NCBI GenBank assembly: GCA_021613375.1
Contig: CM038704.1
Coordinates: forward strand, 5,420,155-5,484,154
Origin: Megaleporinus macrocephalus
Lineage: Eukaryota; Chordata; Actinopteri; Characiformes; Anostomidae
Length of the DNA stretch: 64,000 nucleotides
Direction: 5' to 3'
This document shows, in pieces, positions 21,890 to 33,230 of this stretch; position 1 is the stretch's first letter, and every line of letters begins with the position of its first letter. Both the position numbers and the translations under genes were made by a program. Below the pieces are notes generated by a model, which had not been told where the DNA came from, made no database searches, and saw only the letters and a program-made list of their open reading frames with translations.

Positions 21890-22530
21890 TGTATGACCAA
21901 AAGTATCCAGACGGCTTTTCTAATGAGTGAATTTAGTCATTTTAAGGTCACGCAGTTCCTGAAATCTCGATCAGAAAACATTCACCAACAGAACGAGACG
22001 CTCTGGAACAGCCGCACATGGGCCTTAGGTCACCATACCTAGAGGGGTCACAATGGTCACCATGGTCACCATGACCCCCCACCCCCCCAGCATTTTGCTG
22101 TGAAGCAGTCGAACTGCGTCCTCTGGACTGATGCAGCTTCATTCAGTACCTTTGGGATGAGTTGGAGTGATCCAGAGTCAGTACCTGATCTCATTAATGC
22201 TCCATTAAATCTTCACAGCAATCAAATCCACATCAGTACCTAACTTTACTAATGTTCAATCAAATCCTCACAGCAATGTTCATCAGTACCTGACCTCACT
22301 AATGTTCAATCAAGTCCTCACAGCAATGTTCCAACACCAGTACCTGACTTCACTAATGTTCAATCAAATCCTCACAGCAATGTTCAACATCAGTAGCTGA
22401 CCTCACTAAGACTCAATCAAACGCTCACAGCAATGTTCCAACATCTTGTCTGAAGCCTTTCCAGACGACTACTGCAGTGAAAGTGGACGGACTCTCTATT
22501 AACAGCCTTCATTTCAGAAGAGAATGTAAA
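21890..22530. mobile_element. Tc1-like non-autonomous element remnant
   Basis: Phrases such as ATGACCAAAAGTATCCAGAC, GCAGTCGAACTGCGTCCTCTG and TTTGGGATGAGTTGGAGTGA belong to the same family as 44310-44710. A C-rich run (ACCCCCCACCCCCCC near 22073) interrupts it. No transposase frame survives. Its internal part has been tandemly multiplied (22179-22445). Confidence 0.5.
22179..22445. repeat. Five-copy tandem repeat inside the Tc1-like remnant
   Basis: Five units of about 50-55 bp with core CAGTACCTGACCTCACTAAT, then GTTCAATCAAATCCTCACAG and CAATGTT. In related copies of the element this segment occurs once, so this is local expansion of transposon DNA. Confidence 0.8.
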
Positions 22531-22856
22531 CAGACCACTGGACACTTGTGTAGGTGGTATCAGAAGACTGTTGTTTCAGTGTGGGGGGTTTTGGAGATAG
22601 GGCTGATTGCTAGTAAGCGAGGTGGACGTTTTTCATGTGCGAACAGTGGAGCAGGGAAAGTCCCCACCCCCGGCCCCCCTTTCATTCAGCTGTGAGAACA
22701 CGCACGCATCACCACCAGAGCTCCGCATGCCTATACCTGCCTGTCTCTACTGTCCCACCTCACGTTCCAGCCAGGACAATGAAAGAGGGGCTTTGTTTGA
22801 GAAGGAAGCAGGATAAGAAATAGGACTTACACGTTCCTTACATAAACGGCCCCAAT
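22446..22856. other. Intergenic, no gene recognised
   Basis: Includes the tail of the Tc1-like remnant (to about 22530). Small overlapping frames at 22477-22823 are short, overlap each other in different frames and lack family motifs. Confidence 0.4.
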
Positions 22857-22899
22857 TTAAAGGGAAATTCCACCAAATTTTCAAAAGTTCTGCATTATT

Positions 22900-23169
22900 T
22901 AGATAGACAGATAGATACTATATTGATCCCAGAACGAAATTTAAGTAGATATTCCACATGTGCACAAGGTAAGGACAGTTACAACAAAAATATAAAAAAT
23001 AGAATATAAAATACATAGATAATAGAATGTAAAAATAGAAATAGAAGTGTGTACGAGTGATGACTGGTGTAAACAGTAAAGACCACTTCAGAAGTGCACT
23101 GCAGCACTATTTACATGTATAGACTGTATACATGGTGTATAATATAATAAGCACAGTATAATAATAACA

Positions 23170-23170
<1 letters not shown>
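22900..23170 (-). mobile_element. LINE 3' end (minus orientation) interrupting a TTAA-type element
   Basis: AGATAGACAGATAGATACTA followed by TATTGATCCCAGAACGAAATTT is the reverse complement of an L2/Rex-type LINE tail (compare 10050-10099). It sits in a TTAA-type element left end (22857-22898, AAAGGGAAATTCCACCAAAT). A-rich LINE 3' UTR follows to about 23110. Confidence 0.6.

Positions 23171-23223
<53 letters not shown>
23171..23223. repeat. (TA)n microsatellite
   Basis: About 26 TA units. Its last bases form the left target duplication of the adjoining hAT element. Confidence 0.95.
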
Positions 23224-24087
23224 TAGAGATGGACCAATCAGTGTTTTTGAGGCCGGTTCCGCTTGCCGATCACCTTTCAGCACGATTGGCCGATAGCCGT
23301 TACCGATTGAGAGCGGAGTATACACCACGGCAGGGCTACATGAAGTTATTAGCGCAATCAAGTCATGAAACATGGTCTAAACTGGTTTATTACAATTTCT
23401 AACCAGCTTATGTGAAACAGCATAATATTTTTAAATAAAATTATCAGTAAATAAACAAAGTAAATCAAACAAATATCTCCAATACTGCAATCATTACATT
23501 TAGACCCTAAATTTAAAACGAAAAAAGCTAATTACATAAATGCAGTAAAAATAGTAAGTAAACACAGACTCAGATCTGGTCTGTATGGTGTTCTGGGTTG
23601 TTTGTTTTGTGCTAGCTGTGCGTGTTAGCTCTGCTGTTTGCTGATACTCACTGTATTGAGCTGTGTGCAGTGCTGTATCAGATTAGTAGAGTTAAATGTT
23701 TTTGGTTCCAACGAGACACGTTGATTTTACTAATTTTAAGAACGTCCTGGATGAGTCTGTGTCACATACAGTAAACACTGCCAGACGGACAACATGTTTT
23801 TTATCAGCGCATGCTTTTCTCGCGACGCCACTGCTTTAGTCAGTCTGTGGAAAATGAAAGTGTGAGTATTTCCACCTAGTGGTTCAGATAGGAACTGCAG
23901 GGAGCTGACCGGAGGTCTCCTCTTTCTGGATGAAACACTAGCTGTAAATACAGAAATTAAGCTCATTTGTTTAACGCCATCGATAGACTCTCATAATTGG
24001 CTAAATTGGAGAAATATCGGCCGATCACATATATTGATTAAAAATCGGCCGATACCAATACATAGCTGATCGATCCTTCCATCTCTA
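23224..24087. mobile_element. Non-autonomous hAT transposon with 8-bp target duplication
   Basis: 864 bp. The left end is TAGAGATGGACCAATCAG. The right end is complementary, TCGATCCTTCCATCTCTA. A perfect 8-bp direct repeat, ATATATAC, flanks it (23216-23223 and 24088-24095), the hallmark of hAT insertion. Subterminal CGGCCGAT motifs recur near both ends. No transposase frame is present, so it was mobilised in trans. Confidence 0.85.
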
Positions 24088-24095
24088 ATATATAC

Positions 24096-24350
24096 AGCCA
24101 TCCATTATCTTACGCTTTATCTTGCTAGTCAGGGTCACAAAGGCGGGGTACACCATGGACAGGTCGCCAGTACATCGCATGGCCAACAAACTCTCACTCA
24201 CACCTACGTTCAGTTTAGAGTGAGGATCAACCTAACATGCATGAAACTGGAGTAACCGAGGAGTACATGCACACTCCACACAGAACGACCCGGACCAGGA
24301 ATCCAACCCAGATCATCTTACTGTGAGAATACAGTGCTAATCAATTATAT
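24096..24350 (-). mobile_element. tRNA-derived SINE-like dispersed repeat
   Basis: Phrases ACACCATGGACAGGTCGCCA, CAACCTAACATGCATGAAAC, GTACATGCACACTCCACACA, and CTGTGAGAATACAGTGCTAA are those of a widespread fish repeat whose head (on the other strand) reads GGCACGGTGGTGTAGTGGTTAGCACTG-like. The end near 24340 (CAGTGCTAAT) corresponds to the source of the 20-bp minisatellite unit. Confidence 0.6.
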
Positions 24351-24369
24351 ATATATATAACTTAATGGT

Positions 24370-24740
24370 CCAGATTCAGCCAGAATCATTCACAGGAACC
24401 AGATGTTTGAGGAGTTTAATGCCTCTAAAATCTTATTACATGTTATTACATGAAATAGTTTCACGATACACTGCCTGATAGCATTTTCACCTAAAACCCT
24501 GTACACGTAGGGTTCATAAGGCAAAACATAGCAGTAATTTCTTAGAATAACCACTATTTTACCATCATCACTATTAAATAAATAGTAAGAAGCGTGTATG
24601 TTCACTGGTGGTTTTCATAGCAAGTAATATGTCTATATGTCTATATGGTGACCCCTGGTTACCTTCACCACCACTGTGAATCTCTACACTAGACCACTTC
24701 ACTCCAGACCTGCTCTAAATGAATTATAGACTTATAGCAT
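24370..24740. mobile_element. TTAA-type inverted-repeat element (decayed copy)
   Basis: TTCACAGGAACCAGATGTTT, GAGGAGTTTAATGCCTCTAA, then on the right CTTCACCACCACTGTGAATC and CCACTTCACTCCAGACCTGC. This is the same order of motifs as 8.3-8.65 kb. Ends are eroded. Confidence 0.5.
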
Positions 24741-25210
24741 ACATTTTAAAACACAGCTTTACAGGAAGCTCAGCACAGCAAACAGACTACAGAGGGAGAA
24801 ATGGTGACACAGCTACTCCCTCCCCGCTCATATAGGCTCACCCAGGTTTACTGCTAGGCTCCTGAAGTGTCTTACAATAAAACACCTCCTTCCCGAAACT
24901 AGCCCCACCCTTCAGAATAAAAGTCCATGAAAAACAAAGCCTAACAAACGGCAAACCTTCCCAATGACTAAACAGGCCTGCTGAACAGACCAGCACAGAC
25001 CAGCATGAATTCTATACTGGTCTCTGTTGCTTTAAGCTTGTCTGGTGCTGGCAGAGCTGGTCATCTAGCATAGTCATCATGATTGTTTCTCTAGTAGGGA
25101 ACCCTAAACAAATATGACCACATTGTCTTATGTTTTTAAAGCCAGATATTAGACACATAGAAGATTGTGGATCAGTGTGAATGCAGATTAGACGCTTAGA
25201 GTTCACTAAG
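24741..25210. other. Intergenic, no gene recognised
   Basis: Unique mixed-composition DNA up to the 49-bp minisatellite. A 75-codon minus frame at its right end is partly minisatellite and has no family features. Confidence 0.4.
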
Positions 25211-26305
25211 CTCTGTAGCAGCAGTAACACTACACACACACAGCCGACTCTACACTGACTCTACACTAACCTCTGTAGCAGTAACACTACACACACACAG
25301 CCGACTCTACACTAACCTCTGTAGCAGTAACACTACACACACACAGCCGACTCTACACTAACCTCTGTAGCAGCAGTAACACTACATACACACAGCCGAC
25401 TCTCCACTAACCTCTGTAGCAGTAACACTACACACACACAGCCGACTCTACACTAACCTCTGTAGCAGCAGTAACACTACACACACACAGCCGACTCTCC
25501 ATTAACCTCTGTAGCAGTAACACTACACACACACAGCCGACTCTACACTAACCTCTGTAGCAGCAGTAACACTACACACACACAGCCGACTCTCCACTAA
25601 CCTCTGTAGCAGCAGTAACACTACACACACACAGCCGACTCTACACTAACCTCTGTAGCAGTAACATTACACACAGACAGCCGACTCTCCACTAACCTCT
25701 GTGGCAGTAACACTACACACACACAGCCGACTCTACACTAACCTCTGTAGCAGCAGTAACACTACACACACACAGCCGACTCTACACTAACCTCTGTAGC
25801 AGCAGTAACACTACACACACACAGCCGACTCTACACTAACCTCTGTAGCAGCAGTAACACTACACACACACAGCCGACTCTACACTAACCTCTGTAGCAG
25901 CAGTAACACTACACACACACAGCCGACTCTCCACTAACCTCTGTGGCAGTAACACTACACACACACTGCCGACTCTACACTAACCACTGTAGCAGTAACA
26001 CTACACACACACAGCCGACTCTACACTAACCTCTGTAGCAGCAGTAACACTACACACACACAGTCGACTCTACACTAACCTCTGTAGCAGTAACACTACA
26101 CACACACAGCCGACTCTCCACTAACCTCTGTAGCAGCAGTAACACTACACACACACAGCCGACTCTCCACTAAACTCTGTAGCAGTAACATTACACACAG
26201 ACAGCCGACTCTCCACTAACCTCTGTAGCAGCAGTAACACTACACACACACAGCCGACTCTCCACTAACCTCTGTAGCAGCAGTAACACTACACACACAC
26301 AGCCG
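25211..26305. repeat. 46/49-bp minisatellite, array C1
   Basis: About 23 copies with core CAGCCGACTCTACACTAACC and then TCTGTAGCAGCAGTAACACT plus an ACACACAC spacer. Units are 49 bp with two CAGs or 46 bp with one, and differ at one site as CTCTACACT or CTCTCCACT. The same unit in the same orientation makes the 3-kb array C2 at 56060-59130. Confidence 0.97.
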
Positions 26306-26508
26306 GTGAGTATACTTAGAGTACAGTTAAACGTATAGTTTATGTGTAAAGCATAATACCTACATCAATACCTAGCCATATACTAGAAGTGGGAAAATAA
26401 TATATAAATTAGTAAATTATAAATATTATGTCAAGTTCACTGACAAGTATTGAAAAAACTTACAAGTACACTTGCAGTTTAAAAAATTACTGAACTAGTA
26501 GTTCACTG

Positions 26509-26670
26509 AGAGTGTCATGGGTCTGGGTTTGATTCCCCAGCCAGGTAACCAGGTTCCTTCTGTGGGGTGTTTGCATGCACCGCCCAAAGACAGGTGGTCA
26601 GTCGAATTAGAGATGATAAATTGCCCCCTAGGTGTGTGAGTGTGTGCGTGTAATAAACAGCTTAGAATAA
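26509..26670 (+). mobile_element. SINE-like repeat fragment
   Basis: GGGTTTGATTCCCCAGCCAG (tRNA B-box-like), then TTTGCATGCACC, GGTGGTCAGTCGAATTAGAG and TAAATTGCCCCCTAGGTGTG are the mid-to-3' part of a tRNA-derived fish SINE. The 5' end with the A-box is missing. Confidence 0.55.
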
Positions 26671-26819
26671 AAATGAATAAACTAGTAAACTAACAGTATA
26701 CCTATACTTTCGATTTAAGTGTAGTTGCAGTACAAAAGATGTAAACTACTTGTGTACTTAAAATGACCACTCGTACACTTAAAGTACGCTTAAAGTAAAC
26801 TTTAAGGTATTTCTGATGG

Positions 26820-27545
26820 CAATATACCATAAACTTGACCATAAACTAAAGTAATATTACTTAAAGTCTACTTTTATATACTAAAGTATTGATTACCTAA
26901 AGTGTACTGTCAAATACTAAAGTCTTAATGCTTAAAGTAAACTTTCATAAAGTATTATTTAAAATATTACTTTCATAAACTAAAGTATTCCTGAGAGAGT
27001 ACTTTCATTTACTAAAGTTTTACTAGCTAAAGTAAACTTTCATAAACTAAAGTATAATTACCTAAAGTAATACATTCATAAAATAAAGTATGGTTACTTA
27101 AAGTGTACTGTCAAATACTAAAGTCTTAATGCTAATAGTAAACTTTCATATACTAAAGTATTATTACTTAAAGTGTACTTTTATATACTGAAGTATTATT
27201 ACTTAAAGTATTACTTTCATAAACCAAAGTATTATTACTTAAATTGTGCTTTCATATACTGAAGTATTATTACTTAAAGTATTACTTTCATATACTAAAG
27301 TATTATTACTTAAAGTGTACTTTCATATACTGAAGTATTATTACTTAAAGTATTACTTTCATAAACCAAAGTATTATTACTTAAAGTGTACTTTCATATA
27401 CTGAAGTATTATTACTTAAAGTATTACTTTCATAAACTAAAGTATTATTACTTAAAGTATTACTTTCATATACTAAAGTATTATTACTTAAAGTGTACTT
27501 TCATATACTGAAGTATTATTACTTAAAATAATCCTTTTATAAACT
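26820..27545. repeat. AT-rich minisatellite D1, unit about 36 bp
   Basis: About 20 copies built on ACTTTCATAAACTAAAGTAT plus TATTACTTAAAGTATT. Alternating units read ATATACTGAAG and ATAAACTAAAG, giving a two-unit higher-order pattern. The units contain short palindromes (ACTTAAAGT). Confidence 0.9.
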
Positions 27546-28264
27546 AAAAATGGGTCAATTTAGTCTCAAGAAGTACTGAAATAGTACGCATGCAAGTTTA
27601 TAACTAGTACATTGATACTAGTATACTTACTACAGTTAGTATAATTGGGAAACAAACTTTAGCAAGTTTACTTTAATAAACACATGACAGACACATGACG
27701 TGACCACAGGACCAGCTCAAATGACTGTCCTCACGTTGTGTGAGATGGGGACGTTCCCCCTAAACAGAAAGCAATGTTAAGAAGCAGAAGTAACCAGAGC
27801 AGTGAACGTTTCACAATCACATCAAACACGTGAACAGTGCAACAGGGCGAAGCGTAAACAGAGGAATTTCCCACGTGACGCAGCACAGGACCAGCTCTCT
27901 CTCTTCCTTCTTCCCTCCCTTTTAGCAGAACTAATTATCTCCCACTCAAAACCAAACAGACAGAGAAGATATGCGACTGTTTGTTTTCGACTCTTCCTCC
28001 CTCGCTAGAAAGGAGGTCACGGAGTAGAATCCTGCCCACCTGACGAAAAGCTGTGTCACAACAAACCCTGAGTAGAGGAAGCTTTATCAACAAAACAGAT
28101 CCAGTCTGAGTTTAACGTTCATCTTGAAGCTACTTCCTCCTCTTATCTCACCCGGAATCACTCCACAAACACCTGCTGGATAAACAACAGGATTGTTCCA
28201 TTAAATACTGTTTTAAAATAGAGCTGAGTGGTTTAGAGACAGTGATTGTGTAACAAACAAAAAA
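27546..28264. other. Spacer between AT-rich arrays
   Basis: From about 27660 this is mixed-composition DNA, not obviously repetitive. A 68-codon + frame at 27802-28008 has no recognisable features. I see nothing else. Confidence 0.4.
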
Positions 28265-29480
28265 ACCTTGTTTCATATTTGTGTTTTTCTAATGGGTCAG
28301 TACACGAAGTTGAATAACATGCTGGTGTTAAAATACAGCAGTGCAGTTAAAGATAAATGAACTAGTATACTAACAGTAGATTTAAATGTAGTTGTAGTAC
28401 AAAAGTAAACTAGTTATGTACTGATAATTAATACTCCAGCACTCAAAATATACTTAAAGTAAACTTTCATAGATTTAAGTATTAAAACTTAAATTCAACT
28501 TTCATAAACAAAAGTATTAATACTTAAGGTCAACTTTCATATATTTAAGTACTAATACTTAAAGTCAACTTTCATAAATGAAAGTATTAATACTTAAAGT
28601 CAACTTTCATAAAGTAAAGTAATATTACATAAACTAAACTTTCATAAACTAAAATATTATTACTTAAACTAAACTTTCATAAACTAAAATATTATTACTT
28701 TAAACATTAATAAACTAAAGTATTACTACTTAGTCAACTTTCATAAACTAAAGTATTACTACTTAAAGTCAACTTTCATAAACTACAGTAATATTACGTA
28801 AACTAAACTTTCATAAACTAAAATATTATTACTTAAACTAAACTTTCATAAACTATAGTAATACTACTTAAAGTCAACTTTCATAAATTAAATATTATTA
28901 CTTAAACATTCATGAACTAAAGTATTACTACTTCAAGTCAACTTTCATAAACTAAAATATTATTACTTAACCTAAACATTCATAAACTAAAGTATTACTA
29001 CTTGAAGTCAACTTTCATAAACTAAAATATTATTACTTAAACTAAACATTCATAAACTAAAGTATTACTACTTGAAGTCAACTTTTATAAACTAAAGTAT
29101 TATTACTTCAAAAATGACTGTACCTAGCAAAAAAAAGTTATTTCATGCTTCATATTTGTGTTATTCTAATGAGTTAGTAGAGGGAGTGAAATAACACGCT
29201 GTTGATAAAATACAGCAGTGCAGTTAAAAATGAATGAACTAGTATACTTGTATATACATATAAGTTTAATTTGAGTGTAGTTGCAGTACAAAAGATGTAA
29301 ATTAACTGTGTTTGCTCTAAATGACTACTCCTACACTTAAGGTATACTTAAAGTAAACTTTCATAAACTAATGTATTACTACTTAAAGTATTACTTTCAT
29401 CAACCAAATAGACCCAAGCAGTACTGAAATATTACACATAAAAGTTTACTATTAGTACACTGATATCAGTATATTTACTT
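28265..29480. repeat. Composite repeat with second AT-rich array D2
   Basis: A module starting CATATTTGTG...CTAATGGGT and containing ACAGCAGTGCAGTTAAA, ATGAACTAGTATAC and GTAGTTGTAGTACAAAAG is present at about 28270-28420, again at 29145-29310, and partly at 26690-26760 and 29545-29630. Between the first two lies the D2 array (28440-29110) of 35-bp ACTTTCATAAACTAAAATAT units. The block looks like repeated duplication of one larger element. Confidence 0.75.
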
Positions 29481-29970
29481 CACAAAGTATACTTCGGAAA
29501 TGTACTTCAGATTTGAGTTTAATGTTGATCTTGAAGATTCTTCCTCCAAAGAAAGTTATTCCATGTATCATTTTTGTGTAATTCTAATGGGTTTGTACAG
29601 GGAGTTGAGTAAATACAGCAGTGCCGTTGATGCCCCCTGCTGGTGGTTTGGAGGTACAGCATGATATGAACTTTAGTTTAGTTGTTTGCTGTAAGTGGCT
29701 CTATATGTGTGGTCTCCATCCCTCCTCCTCCTCCTCCTCCTGCTCCTCCTCCTCCAGGTGAGCTACAGAGTCTGGCTCCAACCACAATCTGCCACCCACA
29801 CCTGTTCCAGCTAATTAATTAGATGGTTCTGATAGGCTGGATCAGATAAGGGGATGAGGGGAGGAGTAGCATGCAGGTTGGAACTAAACTGTGCAGGACA
29901 GAAGCTCTCTAGAAGGAGTTCAACCAAGTAGGTCACTTGTTGGAAAAAGAAAACTTGGGACTGTTTGTAT
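29481..29970. other. Intergenic with CTC microsatellite
   Basis: Contains a third partial copy of the composite module (about 29545-29630) and a CCT/CTC run at 29721-29757. No gene recognised. Confidence 0.5.
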
Positions 29971-30523
29971 TAGTGATGGCCAGATGAAGCTTCTTAAAGC
30001 GTTGAAGCTTTCCTTCCAGCTGCTTCAAAAAAGGCTCATTTCTCGAAGCTTCATGTGCATATGAACCCCCCTGCTGGCCAAAACTTTAATTGTCATTTCA
30101 ACTATTTGTGATGGCCTCTTGCAACGTTGTCAGCATGGAAATAAACACTGCCAAGTATATACATAAAACACCTTCATTTAATTGTATGTGGTTCATTAAT
30201 TTGTTCATCTAATCTGTTTTTGATTGTGGGGGTAATGCTAACAGAGCTATGTTAATTCGCAATTTCACTCAGTAAATAAATCCAATAGGACGTGAGATGT
30301 TTACATTAAAACTGCTGCAGTGCTTTCAGGAGATGGGACAGTGATTGTGAGGTGACTTGATTCATTTTTTATTAAGAAACAATAAATCACGCCAATACTT
30401 AAACCACATCCCGAACCAACGAGGCTTCAGACGTCATCAGTGACGTCACTCACACTTATTGAAGCAAGCCTCGATACGCGCTTCATAGTTCCTGGATTTC
30501 TTGACACAAGCTCCGAAGCTTTG

Positions 30524-31796
30524 AGGTGCGTCCGAAATCTCCTACTTGTTTACTACTCAGTAGTAAATCAGTAGCGAGCGTGGCTAGTATGTCTGAATAC
30601 TCAGTAGTGAAATCAGTAGGCGAGCGCGTCTAGTATGTCTGAATACTCAGTAGTAAATCAGTAGGCGAGTGTGGCTAGTATGTCTGAATACTCCGTAGTA
30701 AATCAGTAGGCGAGTGTGGTTAGTATGTCTGAATACTCAGTAGTAAATCAGTAGGCGAGTGTGGTTAGTATGTCTGAATACTCAGTAGTAAATCAGTAGG
30801 CGAGTGTGGCTAGTATGTCTGAATATTCAGTAGTAAATCAGTAGGCGAGTGTGGCTAGTATGTCTGAATACTCAGTAGTGAAATCAGTAGGCGAGCGCGT
30901 CTAGTATGTCTGAATACTCAGTAGTGAAATGAGTAGGCGAGCGCGGCTAGTATGTCTGAATACTCAGTAGTGAAATCAGTAGGCGAGCGCGGCTAGTATG
31001 TCTGAATACTCAGTAGTAAATCAGTAGGCGAGCGCGGCTAGTATGTCTGAATACTCAGTAGTAAATCAGTAGGCGAGCGCGGCTAGTATGTCTGAATACT
31101 CAGTAGTGAAATCAGTAGGCGAGCGCGGCTAGTATGTCTGAATACTCAGTAGTAAATCAGTAGGCGAGCGCGGCTAGTATGTCTGAATACTCAGTAGTGA
31201 AATCAGTAGGCGAGCGCGGCTAGTATGTCTGAATACTCAGTAGTAAATCAGTAGGCGAGCGCGGCTAGTATGTCTGAATACTCAGTAGTAAATCAGTAGG
31301 CGAGCGCGGCTAGTATGTCTGAATACTCAGTAGGTATTGAGTAGTAGTGAACGGTACCCGGATGACCTCCTAAATGAGCAGCCATTTTTATGTAGGCGAA
31401 CACAGCACACTGTGTATCCCATGATTCACCTGGAACTGCCGCTACAGAAGTTAGCGCTACTGCTGAGATAAACAATGATTACATTCCTCCCGTTTCATCT
31501 TCTCTGATCTACAGCTCCACACCGTCTGATACATAATCAGATAAAAACACAGATCAGAGTCACTAAAAGATCTAAATCTGTCAGTAAACGAGCTTTTAAA
31601 TGAATAGCAGGACTTTTACGGTGGTGGTCTGACGTCTTGCGTCACAGGACGTTGGTAAGATGGTGGACGTAGTATGTCTGAGATTATGTGGTACTAAAAC
31701 TCTCCTACTGAAATTACCTACTAGTCTACCGCTCGAGCAGCACGTACTGACTCTAATCTAGTACCTACTGACTGGTAGGTGATTTTGGACGCACCT
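30524..31796. mobile_element. Terminal-inverted-repeat element nested in the hAT-like element
   Basis: 1273 bp. It starts AGGTGCGTCCGAAATCTCCT and ends with the complement (GTAGGTGATTTTGGACGCACCT-type), about 22 bp with few mismatches. TTG flanks it on both sides (30521-30523 and 31797-31799), a possible 3-bp target duplication as in PIF/Harbinger-type insertion. The inside is mostly the 46-bp minisatellite. No transposase is encoded. Confidence 0.7.
30553..31332. repeat. 45-bp minisatellite, array B2 (inverted relative to B1)
   Basis: About 17 copies of GAATACTCAGTAGTAAATCA then GTAGGCGAGCGCGGCTAGTA and TGTCT, the reverse complement of array B1. Left copies carry GAGTGTGG, right copies GAGCGCGG, so the array has two homogenised sub-blocks. 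A single further partial copy lies outside the element at about 31826-31888. Confidence 0.95.
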
Positions 31797-32058
31797 TTGG
31801 TATCATTTGCCCATCACTACTACTCGATGCCTGCTGATTATTCAGATATACTGGCAGCGCTCGCCTACTGATTTCACTACTGAGTAGTAGACAAGATTTT
31901 TTTTAATGTAAAAAATAGGCTTTAATACAAACATTTTTATTCTTTAAAAATCATCTGATACACTTACATTAATTGTGAAATGGACAATATTGTTTGTGAA
32001 TTGCATGAAAATTGCATGAAATGAAATTCTAAAGTGATCCTAAACTTTTGAGCAGTAA

Positions 32059-32152
<94 letters not shown>

Positions 32153-32168
32153 CGTGTGTGTGTGTGTA
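32059..32168. repeat. (TG)n(TA)n(TG)n microsatellite
   Basis: A long TA run bounded on both sides by TG repeats. Confidence 0.95.
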
Positions 32169-32673
32169 TACCGCCACTGTTCAATAAAAAACATGTAACC
32201 CATTTTTAAACATTTTCTACATCATTTCAACACGACATTATGTGAAAATGTTGTGATGTATGGACCAGTAGAAATGCTCCAAAATCCATTGTAAAAAGTT
32301 CAGATTTCTTTGACTTACACAGCCTGCTGGATTCACCACTGCCACCCTCTGGTGAGATTTGAGATTTGATTCTCTGTATCTTTGCAAAACAATTCATTTC
32401 ATCATTCAAGCTTCAATGAATTCCTTAATTTGTTTTTGATCATCAAAAATCCTGATTTCAGTTTTATTATTTTTACTTTTTATAATAAAGATCATTTTTG
32501 ATCTTGGATCATGATATGCTCTACATAGGATTCCCAAAAAGCTAAGACTTAAGTAAAATGGTTTATATAAATGGTTTACAAGTTAATGGAAATATTTTTT
32601 TTTAATGTAAGTGATTTAGAGCATTTCTATTGATTCATTCATCAGGAAACTGCTGCAGTTTATACACACATAC

Positions 32674-32771
<98 letters not shown>

Positions 32772-33230
32772 TCTTAGCTTTCTGGGAATCCTATGTACAG
32801 CATATCGTGATCCATGTATCTTCAGTTTTCATTTTTCTATATCATTTGAACCCAGCAGTTGCTCTTTAAATGCTGCAACAGTTTTCTTATGAATGGACCA
32901 ATAGAAATGCTCTAAATCACTTATATTAAAAAATATCTTTCCATTAACTTGTAAACCTATGTAGAGCATATCATGATCCATATCACCATGTGTAACATTT
33001 TTGTTGATTTTTATTGTTCTATGTCATTTGAGCCAGACAGCTACTCTTTAAATGCTGTATCAGTCTCCTGATAAATGGACCAATAGAAATGCTCCAAAAT
33101 CCCTTATAAATAAATCCTCTTTCCATTGACTTACATTGAAAGTAAAGACAGTTTTTGTCCTCTCCTGTAAAGTTACTATGGTGAAGATACTTGTTGTTTG
33201 GACAGCGACGCAGATATGTGATGTGAGCTG
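32169..33230. mobile_element. Cluster of TTAA-type element modules in both orientations
   Basis: At least four copies of a module with ATGGACCAATAGAAATGCTC, then CCATTGACTTACATTGAAAG-like sequence, at about 32260, 32590 (inverted), 32900 and 33075. These match the internal part of the elements at 21.3 and 49.3 kb. Two inverted pairs flank a TA microsatellite (32676-32768). Confidence 0.6.
32676..32768. repeat. (TA)n microsatellite between inverted arms
   Basis: More than 40 TA units. A 46-bp arm at 32506-32551 has its reverse complement at 32768-32813 with 3 mismatches. Confidence 0.95.

Larger units (their letters stand above)
29971..31819. mobile_element. hAT-like non-autonomous element (outer), split by a nested insertion
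   Basis: The left end TAGTGATGGCCAGATGAAGC pairs with the right end TATCATTTGCCCATCACTA (31801-31819, reverse complement TAGTGATGGGCAAATGATA), about 14 of 19 positions in common. A CTTCGAAGCTT-rich body follows the left end. The element is interrupted at 30524-31796 by a second transposon. A clean 8-bp target duplication was not found, so the hAT assignment rests on the terminus only. Confidence 0.55.
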
